In this document: positions 15,634-24,025 of the stretch, in pieces
How the letters are laid out: every line of letters starts with the position of its first letter
How positions within the stretch are numbered: the stretch's first letter is position 1
Source of the DNA: Bacteroidales bacterium
Lineage (GTDB): Bacteria; Bacteroidota; Bacteroidia; Bacteroidales; JAFGHD01
Length of the DNA: 62,366 nt
Assembly (NCBI GenBank): GCA_016939365.1
Contig: JAFGHD010000161.1
Coordinates: 1-62,366 of the forward strand
Reading direction: 5' to 3'
Translations under genes and position numbers: made by a program
Notes under the pieces: generated by a model
What the model was told of the DNA's origin: nothing
The model's database searches: none
What the model saw: only the letters and a program-made list of their open reading frames with translations

Positions 15634-16614
15634 ATGAAATTTTTTATCTCCACCGGATATTATTTCATTATTGCCTGTTTTCTGGCAGCGCTGACATGCT
15701 GTGATCCAGGCAGCTTGATAAAAAATGATGATCAGGGAAAGGTGATCGTTTTTCATGCAGGCAGCCTTTCAGTGCCTTTCAGTGAGGTAGCGGAAGCTTT
15801 CGAAAAGGAGCATCCGGGCATCGAGGTGCTCCTGGAGGGTGCAGGAAGCCGGGAATGTGCCCGGAAGGTCACCGAACTGGGCAGGCCGTGTGATGTGCTC
15901 GCCTCTTCCGATTATGCCGTCATTGAAGACATACTGATCCCCGGTCATGCTTCATGGTATATCGGTTTTGCCGGGAATGAGATGTGCATTGCCTTTAACG
16001 AAAGGTCTGTCTTTCATGAAAGGATCCATACAGACAACTGGTACAGGATTCTGATCAGCGATTCCGTTGTCTTCGGCCGGTCCGACCCCAACCTGGATCC
16101 CTGCGGATACCGCACATTGCAACTCTTTCAACTGGCCGGGGATTTCTATCAGATAAGAGATATTGCCGGGCAGCTTGCCGAAAAAAACCGGGAGATGATC
16201 CGTCCGAAAGAGGTAGATCTCCTGGCGATGCTCGAATCCAATACCATAGATTATATCTTTGTTTACAGGTCCATGGCAGAACAGCATGGTCTGAAATACC
16301 TCCGGCTTCCTGATGAGATCAACCTGGGTAAACCGGAAATGGCCGGTCGTTATGCCACTGCCTCGGTTCAGATATCCGGCAACGGGATCGGGCAGAAGAT
16401 TGAGGTAAAGGGTAAGCCTGCCTTATACGCGGTCTGCCTGATCGACCATGCACCTCATCGCGATGCGGCTCTTCAGTTCCTTAAATTCCTGCTGTCAACC
16501 GAAAAGGGACTTGCCATCATTAAAAAAAACGGTCAGCCGGTTCACATCACCCTCCCGGATAAATATACCGGTCAGGTTCCCCCGGAACTCATTAAAAAAA
16601 TACAGAATGAATAG
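15634..16614 (+). CDS. wtpA: Tungstate/molybdate ABC transporter substrate-binding lipoprotein WtpA
   Basis: WtpA captures tungstate or molybdate in the periplasm for the WtpBC channel. The 326-residue protein has a lipobox-like LTCC near residue 22, the oxyanion-binding start VFHAGSLSVPF, and the family signature RSDPNLDPCGYR (D151, D155). In archaeal WtpA/ModA an Asp in this motif and a Glu in FEYRS complete six-fold metal coordination. Here the second site reads IFVYRS, with V210 in the Glu position, so coordination may differ. Its ABC partners lie 5.4 kb downstream in the same transcription direction. Four other genes stand between them, which is unusual. Molybdate versus tungstate preference cannot be read from sequence. 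Confidence 0.87.
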   Translation: MKFFISTGYYFIIACFLAALTCCDPGSLIKNDDQGKVIVFHAGSLSVPFSEVAEAFEKEHPGIEVLLEGAGSRECARKVTELGRPCDVLASSDYAVIEDILIPGHASWYIGFAGNEMCIAFNERSVFHERIHTDNWYRILISDSVVFGRSDPNLDPCGYRTLQLFQLAGDFYQIRDIAGQLAEKNREMIRPKEVDLLAMLESNTIDYIFVYRSMAEQHGLKYLRLPDEINLGKPEMAGRYATASVQISGNGIGQKIEVKGKPALYAVCLIDHAPHRDAALQFLKFLLSTEKGLAIIKKNGQPVHITLPDKYTGQVPPELIKKIQNE

Positions 16615-17536
16615 CACCAGATCGCAGATCCTGTTGTGGAGTTTCCTTTGCATCCTTCTTTTGTACGGGGCAGTCTCGTGTACAAAGGATGACAAGGATT
16701 CCGTCCCACCTGCAATCATACTGAAAACCGGCGGCTACTATGCCCCGGACGGGGACACCGTGGAAGTGGGTGGTGCCATTATTTTTGGGATCGAAGCATG
16801 GGGCAGCGATGTCAACATCACAAACTTCACCATTAAGAAACTGTTACCTGACAAAAGCCATGTGACCATGATGGACACCGGGATGAATACGGCCAGCATG
16901 AATATTGAGAAAGTCTTTCATCAGAGCGTCGAGGACACCGCTATATGGAGTTTCACCGTGATGGACAGGAACAGGCTCTCATCCTCAGTCTCACTTACCA
17001 TATACAAAGATCCCAACTCCGCCTTCGGCGGGATCCATTTCTATCCTTCCCTGATCATGGGATACCAGGAAAATGCTGAATACGGTCATTTTCTTAATCC
17101 GTTCACAGGAAAAGTCTTTTTCCAGGATTCGGCAAGCCTTGCACCTGAAAACATGCATATACTGTGTTACTATATAGAAAGTGAAGGGCTTCCCTCACCT
17201 GTTTTGTCATCACCCGGTGAAATGGACAATTACAGTATCGAAGCCCAGACTTTCTACCCGGTTATTGAAGGCTGGTCCCCGCGGAGGTATACCAAATGGG
17301 ACATCAGCGTGGATGAGGATCCGGTCGCTGTGGATGATTACAACAATGCCTTCAACGACAGCCTCCTCATCGTCTCCTACCACGATGTGTGGGGAAAAAA
17401 GAAATTCAAATGGGCAAATGCCGGACGGGTGATCCCGTTTCTGACTGCAACCGGCAAATACGGCCTGATCAGGGTGATCCGGGCTGATCATGCGCCGGGC
17501 GGAATCATGGAAATTTCAGTTAAAATCCAACAGTAA
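16607..17536 (+). CDS. Lipoprotein of unknown function in the wtp operon
   Basis: I do not recognise a family. The 309-residue product has a lipoprotein signal ending GAVSC (C25), then a beta-rich region without clear motifs. The N-terminal part (IILKTGGYYAPDGDTVEVGG) resembles an immunoglobulin-like strand pattern. The ATG at 16607 lies inside the end of wtpA, overlapping by eight bases, so the two are translationally linked; a longer in-frame reading begins within wtpA and is unlikely. It may be an outer-membrane surface lipoprotein working with the TonB receptor two genes on, by analogy with SusD-like or hemophore-receptor partners. That is inference only. Confidence 0.65.
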   Translation: MNSTRSQILLWSFLCILLLYGAVSCTKDDKDSVPPAIILKTGGYYAPDGDTVEVGGAIIFGIEAWGSDVNITNFTIKKLLPDKSHVTMMDTGMNTASMNIEKVFHQSVEDTAIWSFTVMDRNRLSSSVSLTIYKDPNSAFGGIHFYPSLIMGYQENAEYGHFLNPFTGKVFFQDSASLAPENMHILCYYIESEGLPSPVLSSPGEMDNYSIEAQTFYPVIEGWSPRRYTKWDISVDEDPVAVDDYNNAFNDSLLIVSYHDVWGKKKFKWANAGRVIPFLTATGKYGLIRVIRADHAPGGIMEISVKIQQ

Positions 17537-17561
17537 CGCACAATCCCAAAAAATTTCTACT

Positions 17562-18443
17562 ATGAAAAAGATTATGGTGCTCACGGTACTTATTGCATGG
17601 GCTGTGCTCTCCACCACGGCCCAGACTACCCTTACCCTTGCGGGATGGACATTCCCGACTGGTATTGACACGGTCGACATCTATCCTGACATCTGCATCC
17701 CGGAGAACACCAACAAGTATCTCTCTTCCGAGGACACTACCGCATGGCCCAGCACAAACCTGAGGGATGTATATTTCACCGCAGGTGAAACCACTTTTGC
17801 TGCAACGGCAGACGGCTGGGAGAACGGGAAGGAATCCAAACTCTGGTCGATCAAGATCAAGGCGGAAGGATACAGCGATCTGATGGTATCTTCCAAGCTG
17901 AGCTCGGATGCCGTCAACCCCGGCCCGAGGGACTGGAAGATACAGGCGAGATTGAGCGGCGGGGACTGGGTGGACATACCGGGGGGAACCGTCACCTGTG
18001 CCGGGGACTGGACTACCGGAACCGTTGTGAACCTGGCGCTTCCTCCCGACTTCAACAATCCTTCCTCCTCGCTCTATATCAGATGGATCATGACCTCTGA
18101 TACCAGTATAGCAGGGGCATTGGTCGAATCAACCGGGATTTCCCTGATAGAGGATGTGATCATCACGGGTGTCACCTCCGCAGGAATCACAGAAACCTTG
18201 TTCGGGAACGCCTTTGACATCTACCCGAATCCATGCAGCAACGGGATAATAAACATCTCAGACAACAGAGGGGATATCACCGCATTGCACCTGTACAACA
18301 TCCATGGTCAGAATGCCGGAATATTTTATCTGAAAGGAAGCGGGAAGGTGTCGGTAGATCAACTGGAGACTGGCATTTACCTGGTCCGGCCCGGGAACCG
18401 GCAGGGTGATCTGGGTGCTCCGGTGAAACTGGTGATAGACTAA
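17562..18443 (+). CDS. T9SS type A-sorted secreted protein in the wtp operon
   Basis: The 293-residue protein has a signal peptide ending TTAQ, a central domain shared with the divergent gene at 14485-15375, and a C-terminal sorting domain (FDIYPNPCSNGIINIS, LETGIYLVRPG). It should cross the outer membrane by T9SS. Shared central motifs include AGWTF, DLMVSSKLSSD, NPGPRDWKIQAR, LPPDFNNP and STGISLIEDVIITG. Encoded between a lipoprotein and a TonB receptor, it could be a surface-exposed binding protein for the imported ligand. No known binding motif is visible. The start at 17562 begins the signal peptide, 25 bases after the previous stop. Confidence 0.72.
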   Translation: MKKIMVLTVLIAWAVLSTTAQTTLTLAGWTFPTGIDTVDIYPDICIPENTNKYLSSEDTTAWPSTNLRDVYFTAGETTFAATADGWENGKESKLWSIKIKAEGYSDLMVSSKLSSDAVNPGPRDWKIQARLSGGDWVDIPGGTVTCAGDWTTGTVVNLALPPDFNNPSSSLYIRWIMTSDTSIAGALVESTGISLIEDVIITGVTSAGITETLFGNAFDIYPNPCSNGIINISDNRGDITALHLYNIHGQNAGIFYLKGSGKVSVDQLETGIYLVRPGNRQGDLGAPVKLVID

Positions 18444-18531
18444 GCCTGAATTGCCACTGTCTTTCAGTCGGATCATACCGGGCCGTGATGATCCGTCAGA
18501 GGAATGCAGCGGCCCGTATTACAAGGGATGT

Positions 18532-20886
18532 ATGCCGAAACTGTTCCGTATCCTGGGGGTTATATTTCTTTTACCGCTGACGCTTTTATCTCAGGAGGAT
18601 CGGACCGGTGGAATCCGTGGATCCGTTGCCGACAGCATATCAGGCAGGGTTTTGACGGATGCCCACATCCTGATCGAGGGTCGCATTGAAGGCACTATCT
18701 CAGGAAAAGACGGAACATTCCGCATCAGTGGATTAGAGCCGGGTGAATATACCATTTCAGTGCGTTTTGTTGGATATCATGAATTCAGGCAAAATGTATG
18801 CATCAGCCCGAAAAGGCTCACCGATTTGAAGATCCTGCTTCACCCTCAGATATATTCTCATCCGGAGGTGACAGTAAATGCCGATATGCCGGATGAGCGA
18901 CTCGAACAGCCCATGCGGCTGGAGGTCATCCCTGCCGGCCGGATCGATGCATCCCCGGTTGGCAGTCTGCCGCAGATGCTCGAATATGTTTCCGGTGTGA
19001 ATATGAACAACACCCTGGGTATTTTTTCGAGCAGGACAGTGGTCACCCTGCGTGGATTGCCGGCCGACGAACAGTCACGGACACTCATCCTGATCGACGG
19101 CATGCCTTTGAACAAAACAGACGAAGGATCCGTCAACTGGAACATGATCAACATGCGAGAGATCGGAGAAGTGCGGATCACCAAGGGGCCCGGACCTGTA
19201 AAATACGGAAGCGGCGCCATGGGGGGAGTAATTGATATCATCACCCGTAAACCGGAAAAACCGATTGAGGGAAGCCTGCAGCTCGATTACGGAACATATG
19301 ACACATACGCCGCCAATCTGCACCTTTCCGGTATGAACGGAGACACTGCCAAAACCCGGAATCTCAACTGGTCCCTGACCGGTTTCGGAAGGAGCAGTGA
19401 AGGTTATGTCACTGTTCCGGATCAATACAGAACCGCAGGAGACACCATACTCGAACCCACCTACCTCAGGGAAATGAACACATCATTGACGGCCGGTTAC
19501 GATTTCGGAAACGGACATAACATCATTTTCAGGGGAAGGTTATATGACGACCGTCGCAGCAGCGGTGTCAGGGTTTTCGAGGACTGGGGGGCTTACCAGG
19601 ATCATGATACATACTATGGAATGGGTTCCTATTCCGGGAGGGGCCGATCCCTGAACTGGCAGGTCATCCTTTTCTGGCTCGACGAGTACTACAAAAGACA
19701 ATATGAGTTCATGAACGAGGGGGAATACCAGTTGTACCTGGTGGATGCAAGGAGACGCGACCGTGGCGGCGACATGAACATATCCTTCACGCCTGCAAAG
19801 GGACACCTCGTTTCGGCCGGTATCAGCCATAAAAGGGGAAGCGTAGACGCCTCCGACACCTATTACACCTCCACCGACATCATCAGCAATGCAGGCAAGA
19901 TGGATGTCAGTGCCATCTATCTTCAGGAGGAGACCTCCTTCATGGACGGCAGAATTATCATGAACATGGGCTTACGCTATGACTTCGCCACCTATTTCGA
20001 CGGATTATTCACCATTGAGGATCCCTCCTATTCCATCGGGTTCATCGAAGCATTCGAAAACAGGAATATGGAGACCAAACGATGGGATGCCTTATGCCCC
20101 CGGGCATCCATTCAGTATCACTTCAACCGGGAATGCCGGATATATCTTTCCGCAGCGAAGGGATTCAGGGCACCCATACTCGATGACCTCACCCGGACCG
20201 GCAAGAAGAAGGGGACCTTCAAAGTGGCCAATCCCGGACTGGGACCCGAACTGATCCATACTCTGGATGCCGGCGGCGACGTCACCCTGTTCCGCATCCT
20301 GTCGGCCAGCCTTTCGGCCTATTACAGCAACGGAAAGGATTTCATGTACTATTCCTCCACGGGGGATTCAGTAAATATGGGTTACCGGATTGCACCCGTG
20401 CTGAAAATGAAAAACATCAGCAACGTGGATGTTCGCGGCATTGAAGTGGATCTCCGGATGGAACCCATAAGGGATAAATGGTCGTTTTTCATCAACTATT
20501 CATTTGCCGGCGGACGGATCAGGGATCATGATGTGATCGATCCCGGCTCCGAGGAAGATCTTACGGGAAAATACCTGACCGACATCCCGGATCACAAGTG
20601 GGCAGGGGGAGCCACCTGGAACAACAGATGGATCAATACGACCGTCCTGTTCAGGTATATCGGGAAAAGATGGATCAATGACCTGAATGTCATCGATGAG
20701 GAATATTTACTGACAGACAGGTATGATGGCTATTCCACATGGAATGTCAGGATGGAAAGAAGGATCGGCAAACACCTTGCAATCCGGTTGACCATTGAAA
20801 ATATTTTTGATGAAATTTACATCGAGCAGAACCTGAACCAGTGTCCGGGCAGGTTTGTCATATTCTCGGCCCGGTTCAGTATCTGA
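18532..20886 (+). CDS. TonB-dependent receptor in the tungstate/molybdate operon
   Basis: The 784-residue protein has a signal peptide (MPKLFRILGVIFLLPLTLLS), a carboxypeptidase-like beta domain (GSVADSISGRVLTDAHILIEG), a plug (VVTLRGLPADEQSRTLILID, then EVRITKGPGPVKYGSGAMGG) and a long barrel ending in FVIFSARFSI. The start at 18532 is the ATG that begins the signal peptide; the frame opens 81 bases earlier with a TTG. It lies between wtpA and wtpBC in an uninterrupted same-strand run, so I infer it imports the oxyanion or a complex of it across the outer membrane. The receptor in the nickel operon is a different, shorter protein. Confidence 0.85.
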   Translation: MPKLFRILGVIFLLPLTLLSQEDRTGGIRGSVADSISGRVLTDAHILIEGRIEGTISGKDGTFRISGLEPGEYTISVRFVGYHEFRQNVCISPKRLTDLKILLHPQIYSHPEVTVNADMPDERLEQPMRLEVIPAGRIDASPVGSLPQMLEYVSGVNMNNTLGIFSSRTVVTLRGLPADEQSRTLILIDGMPLNKTDEGSVNWNMINMREIGEVRITKGPGPVKYGSGAMGGVIDIITRKPEKPIEGSLQLDYGTYDTYAANLHLSGMNGDTAKTRNLNWSLTGFGRSSEGYVTVPDQYRTAGDTILEPTYLREMNTSLTAGYDFGNGHNIIFRGRLYDDRRSSGVRVFEDWGAYQDHDTYYGMGSYSGRGRSLNWQVILFWLDEYYKRQYEFMNEGEYQLYLVDARRRDRGGDMNISFTPAKGHLVSAGISHKRGSVDASDTYYTSTDIISNAGKMDVSAIYLQEETSFMDGRIIMNMGLRYDFATYFDGLFTIEDPSYSIGFIEAFENRNMETKRWDALCPRASIQYHFNRECRIYLSAAKGFRAPILDDLTRTGKKKGTFKVANPGLGPELIHTLDAGGDVTLFRILSASLSAYYSNGKDFMYYSSTGDSVNMGYRIAPVLKMKNISNVDVRGIEVDLRMEPIRDKWSFFINYSFAGGRIRDHDVIDPGSEEDLTGKYLTDIPDHKWAGGATWNNRWINTTVLFRYIGKRWINDLNVIDEEYLLTDRYDGYSTWNVRMERRIGKHLAIRLTIENIFDEIYIEQNLNQCPGRFVIFSARFSI

Positions 20887-20913
20887 ACATAAAGATTACC
20901 AAACAGCAGCAAA

Positions 20914-21987
20914 ATGAAACGAATCCCCGTGAAATTCCTTTTGATGACCCTTCCGGTCTTCATCCTGGCATCATGCACACCGAAGGGTGGCGACGAAACC
21001 GAGCGGCTTCAACCCCCTCCGGCAGACACTTCGGATGCCACCAACTTCTTTTATGACAATGCCCCGACATATGAGCTACCCCTGGCGTCAGTGGTCGTCG
21101 AAGGGGAGGTGGAAAACCCGGGTATTGTCGACTTTCAGGTATTGCCTGTCCGTTCTGTGATCGTCAAGGAGACCCGGCTTGCGGAACAGGGCGACCTTTT
21201 CACAGGTGCATACCGCTATGACGGATACTCAATGAGCGACATCCTGGATCAGAGGATCATCAGAAAGAAAAATGCAGAGGAGTTCGAACCGGTCATCGAC
21301 CTCTTTGTAGTGATAGAAAATGAAAAGGGGGAAAGGGCCGTGATCAGCTGGGGAGAGATCTATTATCCAAACCACCTGCATGAGATCATCATTGCCCACC
21401 GGGTGATGCGGATTGTACCTTCCAAAACGCATGAACTATGGCCTCTGCCCGGGGAAAGCAAGCTTGTCGTGGGCGGCGATCTGATCACTGATCGCAATAT
21501 TTTATATCCGGTCCGACTCCGGGTCGTCTCACACCCCCGGTCATTCAGGACAGAGAAGGGCATAAAGCCCCTCTTCTCCCCGGAGATCAAGATTTTCACC
21601 GGCGATGATCAGATCGATACATGGACCGGCCTGCCGGATGATACACAGAAGATAACATACCGGAATATCTTTTACGGACGGGGACGAGGCATCCACAGCA
21701 CCACACCCTTTACAGGCTCCGTGCTGAAGGAGCTCTTACTGCCCCATTTTGGCATCAACGGAAAAAGTATCAGGGAAGGAGTGTTCCTTATAACCGCCGC
21801 AGACGGATACAGAGGCGTGTTTACCTTCAGCGAAATCATGAACCGTAACGATCAGGAGGAAACGCTGTTGCTTTGCAATCCGGAAGCAATGGATGACGGT
21901 ATCTTCAGAATATTCCCGGCAGGGGATTTCTTTTCCGACAGGGCCATCAAAGCCGTCACGGGTATTTATTTTTCCTACATCCCATAG
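20914..21987 (+). CDS. Lipoprotein with sulfite-oxidase-like (Moco-domain fold) repeats, no catalytic Cys
   Basis: A lipobox FILASC (C21) leads into two similar halves. Each has a strand plus a loop of the type seen in oxidoreductase molybdopterin-binding domains. The first runs VVVEGEVENPGIVDF to YRYDGYSMSDIL and RAVISWGEIYY. The second runs ITYRNIFYGRGRGIHSTTPF to FLITAADGYRGVFTFSEIM. The catalytic cysteine that ligates molybdenum in SUOX enzymes is not seen at the expected place, so this is probably a binding protein rather than an enzyme. It stands immediately before wtpB. A role in holding or stripping a molybdenum/tungsten cofactor or complex would fit but is inference. Confidence 0.6.
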   Translation: MKRIPVKFLLMTLPVFILASCTPKGGDETERLQPPPADTSDATNFFYDNAPTYELPLASVVVEGEVENPGIVDFQVLPVRSVIVKETRLAEQGDLFTGAYRYDGYSMSDILDQRIIRKKNAEEFEPVIDLFVVIENEKGERAVISWGEIYYPNHLHEIIIAHRVMRIVPSKTHELWPLPGESKLVVGGDLITDRNILYPVRLRVVSHPRSFRTEKGIKPLFSPEIKIFTGDDQIDTWTGLPDDTQKITYRNIFYGRGRGIHSTTPFTGSVLKELLLPHFGINGKSIREGVFLITAADGYRGVFTFSEIMNRNDQEETLLLCNPEAMDDGIFRIFPAGDFFSDRAIKAVTGIYFSYIP

Positions 21988-21997
21988 TGGAATCAGT

Positions 21998-22780
21998 ATG
22001 ACGGGTTTCAGGCATCAGACCAGGGAATGGCTGTTCGGACTTGTGGGAGGCCTGCTGTTGCTGTTTATCATCGCTCCCCTGGCCGGACTGTTTCTCAAAA
22101 CGACACAAACCGGTCTCTTTGAAGCAGCTTCTGATCCTGTGGTACAAAGGAGTATAGGAAGGACGCTTCTGATCTCCTTTCTGGGAACGATGGTCTTTTC
22201 CCTTCCGGCCATCCCGCTTGCCTGGCTGCTGGCCCGGAAAAGCTTCAGGGGAAGAACCATCATCAACGGATTGATCGATATACCCATCATCATCCCCCAC
22301 TCCGCTGCGGGTATTGCGGTACTGGGATTTATTTCCAGAGATTCGGCGGTAGGCAAGCTGGCCGGGGCTTTGGGGCTGAACCTGGTCGGCCATCCCACAG
22401 GCATCGCCCTGGCCATGGCCTTTGTGAGTATTCCCTTCCTCGTGAACGCAGCCCGCGACGGCTTCGCTTCCGTTCCGGAAAGGTATGAAAAGGCGGCGCT
22501 GAACCTGGGCGCCAGCCCCCTCTTTGTGTTCTTCACCATATCAATGCCCCTGGCCTGGAAGAACATCCTCACGGGACTGATCCTTATGTTCGGCAGGGGA
22601 ATGAGCGAGTTCGGAGCCGTAGTGATCATCGCCTACCACCCGATGATCACACCGGTGCTCATCTATGAACGATTTACCAACTTCGGGCTGAAGTATGCCC
22701 AACCTGTTTCTGCTGTTTTCATCATCATCTGCCTTGTGTTGTTCATTATGCTGAGACTGTTGTCACCCAAACGCAAATAA
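21998..22780 (+). CDS. wtpB: Tungstate/molybdate ABC transporter permease WtpB
   Basis: The 260-residue inner-membrane permease has about six transmembrane segments. The conserved EAA loop contacting the ATPase reads EKAALNLGASPLFVFFTISM near residue 160, and MSEFGAVVIIAYHP follows, typical of the CysT/ModB/WtpB group. I start at 21998 (MTGFRHQTREWLFGLVGG); a longer frame reaches back into the previous gene. It ends one base before the wtpC start codon. With WtpA it forms the inner-membrane part of the uptake route. Confidence 0.88.
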   Translation: MTGFRHQTREWLFGLVGGLLLLFIIAPLAGLFLKTTQTGLFEAASDPVVQRSIGRTLLISFLGTMVFSLPAIPLAWLLARKSFRGRTIINGLIDIPIIIPHSAAGIAVLGFISRDSAVGKLAGALGLNLVGHPTGIALAMAFVSIPFLVNAARDGFASVPERYEKAALNLGASPLFVFFTISMPLAWKNILTGLILMFGRGMSEFGAVVIIAYHPMITPVLIYERFTNFGLKYAQPVSAVFIIICLVLFIMLRLLSPKRK

Positions 22781-22781
22781 A

Positions 22782-23804
22782 TTGCTGCATCTGTCAGAAA
22801 TAACGAAAACGCATACCGGTTTCAAACTCAACGGCATCAGCCTCGAAGTCGGACAGGGGGAATATTTCGTCCTTCTGGGCCCGTCAGGCTCCGGAAAGAC
22901 CCTGCTGTTCGAGATCATTGCAGGGATGGTACGACAGGACAGCGGGAAGATACTCCTTGGAGGAAGGGATATCAGCCATTCCGCTCCGCAAAAACGAAAA
23001 ATCGGCCTGGTTTTCCAGGAAAATGCATTGTTCCCCCATCTGACGGTACGGAAAAATATTGCCTACCCATTGAGGATTCAGGGACTTGAAAAACACACGA
23101 TCCGGGAACGGGTGCACCGGCTTGCCGAAGAATTCTCCGTGGCGCATCTGCTTGATAGAATGACCGGTTCCTTATCAGGCGGAGAGAAACAAAGAGTTTC
23201 CATAGCCCGCTCCATCGCACACAACCCGGAATGCCTGCTTCTCGACGAACCCTTGTCTTCACTCGACACGGTTCTCCGGGAAGAGATCCGGAACCTCATG
23301 AGTGAAGTGAATAAAAAAGGCATGACCATTCTTCACATCACACATGATCACCGGGAAGCCTTTTACCTTGCCGACCGGATAGCGGTCATCCGTAACGGGA
23401 CGATCATCCGGTGCGACCGGAAAGAAGAGATCCGTAAAAACCCGGGATCGCGTCACGTTGCCGAACTCATCGGATACAGGAATATTTTCACGTACCGGCA
23501 CTCGGTCACCGGCCTGCAGATCGAGGGAGTGACCGTTCCATTTGAATCATATCGCGGGCCCGGACAAGGACAGCTGATCATTCCCGACGAAGCCGTTATT
23601 CTGGGTACAGAAGGAAAATCACCGGCAATACATCATGCAATTTCCGGGATCATTCTCGAGACTGCGAGCCTTCCGGGATATACCGAAATGTTGGTTGATA
23701 TCGGGATCAGGATCAGGAAAACGGCACAGATTACCGCACGGTCATTTCACAGCAAAGACAGAGTTACTGTTTTTCTCGATCCGGCCATGTTTATCTTCCT
23801 ATAG
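22782..23804 (+). CDS. wtpC: Tungstate/molybdate ABC transporter ATP-binding protein WtpC
   Basis: All ATPase motifs are present: Walker A GPSGSGKT (33-40), Q-loop LVFQENALFPHLTV, signature LSGGEKQR, Walker B CLLLDEPLSSLD and the switch His in HITHDH. The C-terminal part from about residue 235 is a TOBE/MOP-like regulatory beta domain (ISGIILETASLPGYTEMLVD), which in related transporters can bind the oxyanion. The frame opens with TTG at 22782, one base after the wtpB stop. No ATG precedes the conserved HLSEITKTHTGF strand, so a TTG start is likely. Confidence 0.87.
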   Translation: MLHLSEITKTHTGFKLNGISLEVGQGEYFVLLGPSGSGKTLLFEIIAGMVRQDSGKILLGGRDISHSAPQKRKIGLVFQENALFPHLTVRKNIAYPLRIQGLEKHTIRERVHRLAEEFSVAHLLDRMTGSLSGGEKQRVSIARSIAHNPECLLLDEPLSSLDTVLREEIRNLMSEVNKKGMTILHITHDHREAFYLADRIAVIRNGTIIRCDRKEEIRKNPGSRHVAELIGYRNIFTYRHSVTGLQIEGVTVPFESYRGPGQGQLIIPDEAVILGTEGKSPAIHHAISGIILETASLPGYTEMLVDIGIRIRKTAQITARSFHSKDRVTVFLDPAMFIFL

Positions 23805-23805
23805 C

Positions 23806-23834
23806 CTGATCTGCTCAAGAGCATCTTTTTTTAT
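23806..23834 (+). terminator. Possible terminator after wtpC
   Basis: GATCTGCTC and GAGCATC form a short, bulged stem directly after the wtpC stop, followed by CTTTTTTTATT. The T-tract is good but the loop is tight, so this is tentative. Confidence 0.35.
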
Positions 23835-24025
23835 TCCAATCCGCCTTTAGGAGGAACAACATCCCGTCTGCCTTCCGTTGAAATGCGGGTCGGCGGGCAG
23901 GAATGGCGGCTGCGTCGGCCTGAGCGGGGAATCTGGAATAAAGTTGCCGCCCACCCCAGAACGGATCTGTCCAAACATGCTGTCCGGGTGATCAAAAAAG
24001 ATCGTTGAAAAATCAGAAGGTTCTG
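23835..24025. other. Intergenic region between wtpC and glyA
   Basis: No gene is supported. The region is GC-rich around 23880-23940 and holds a GATC-A6-GATC inverted repeat at 23990-24003, near the end of the leftward glyA. It has no T-tract suited to termination of either gene. Confidence 0.35.

Noticed and set aside
23990-24003. GATC-A6-GATC inverted repeat as a terminator for glyA
   Set aside because: A four-base stem is too weak; the T-run on the minus strand is in the loop rather than after the stem.
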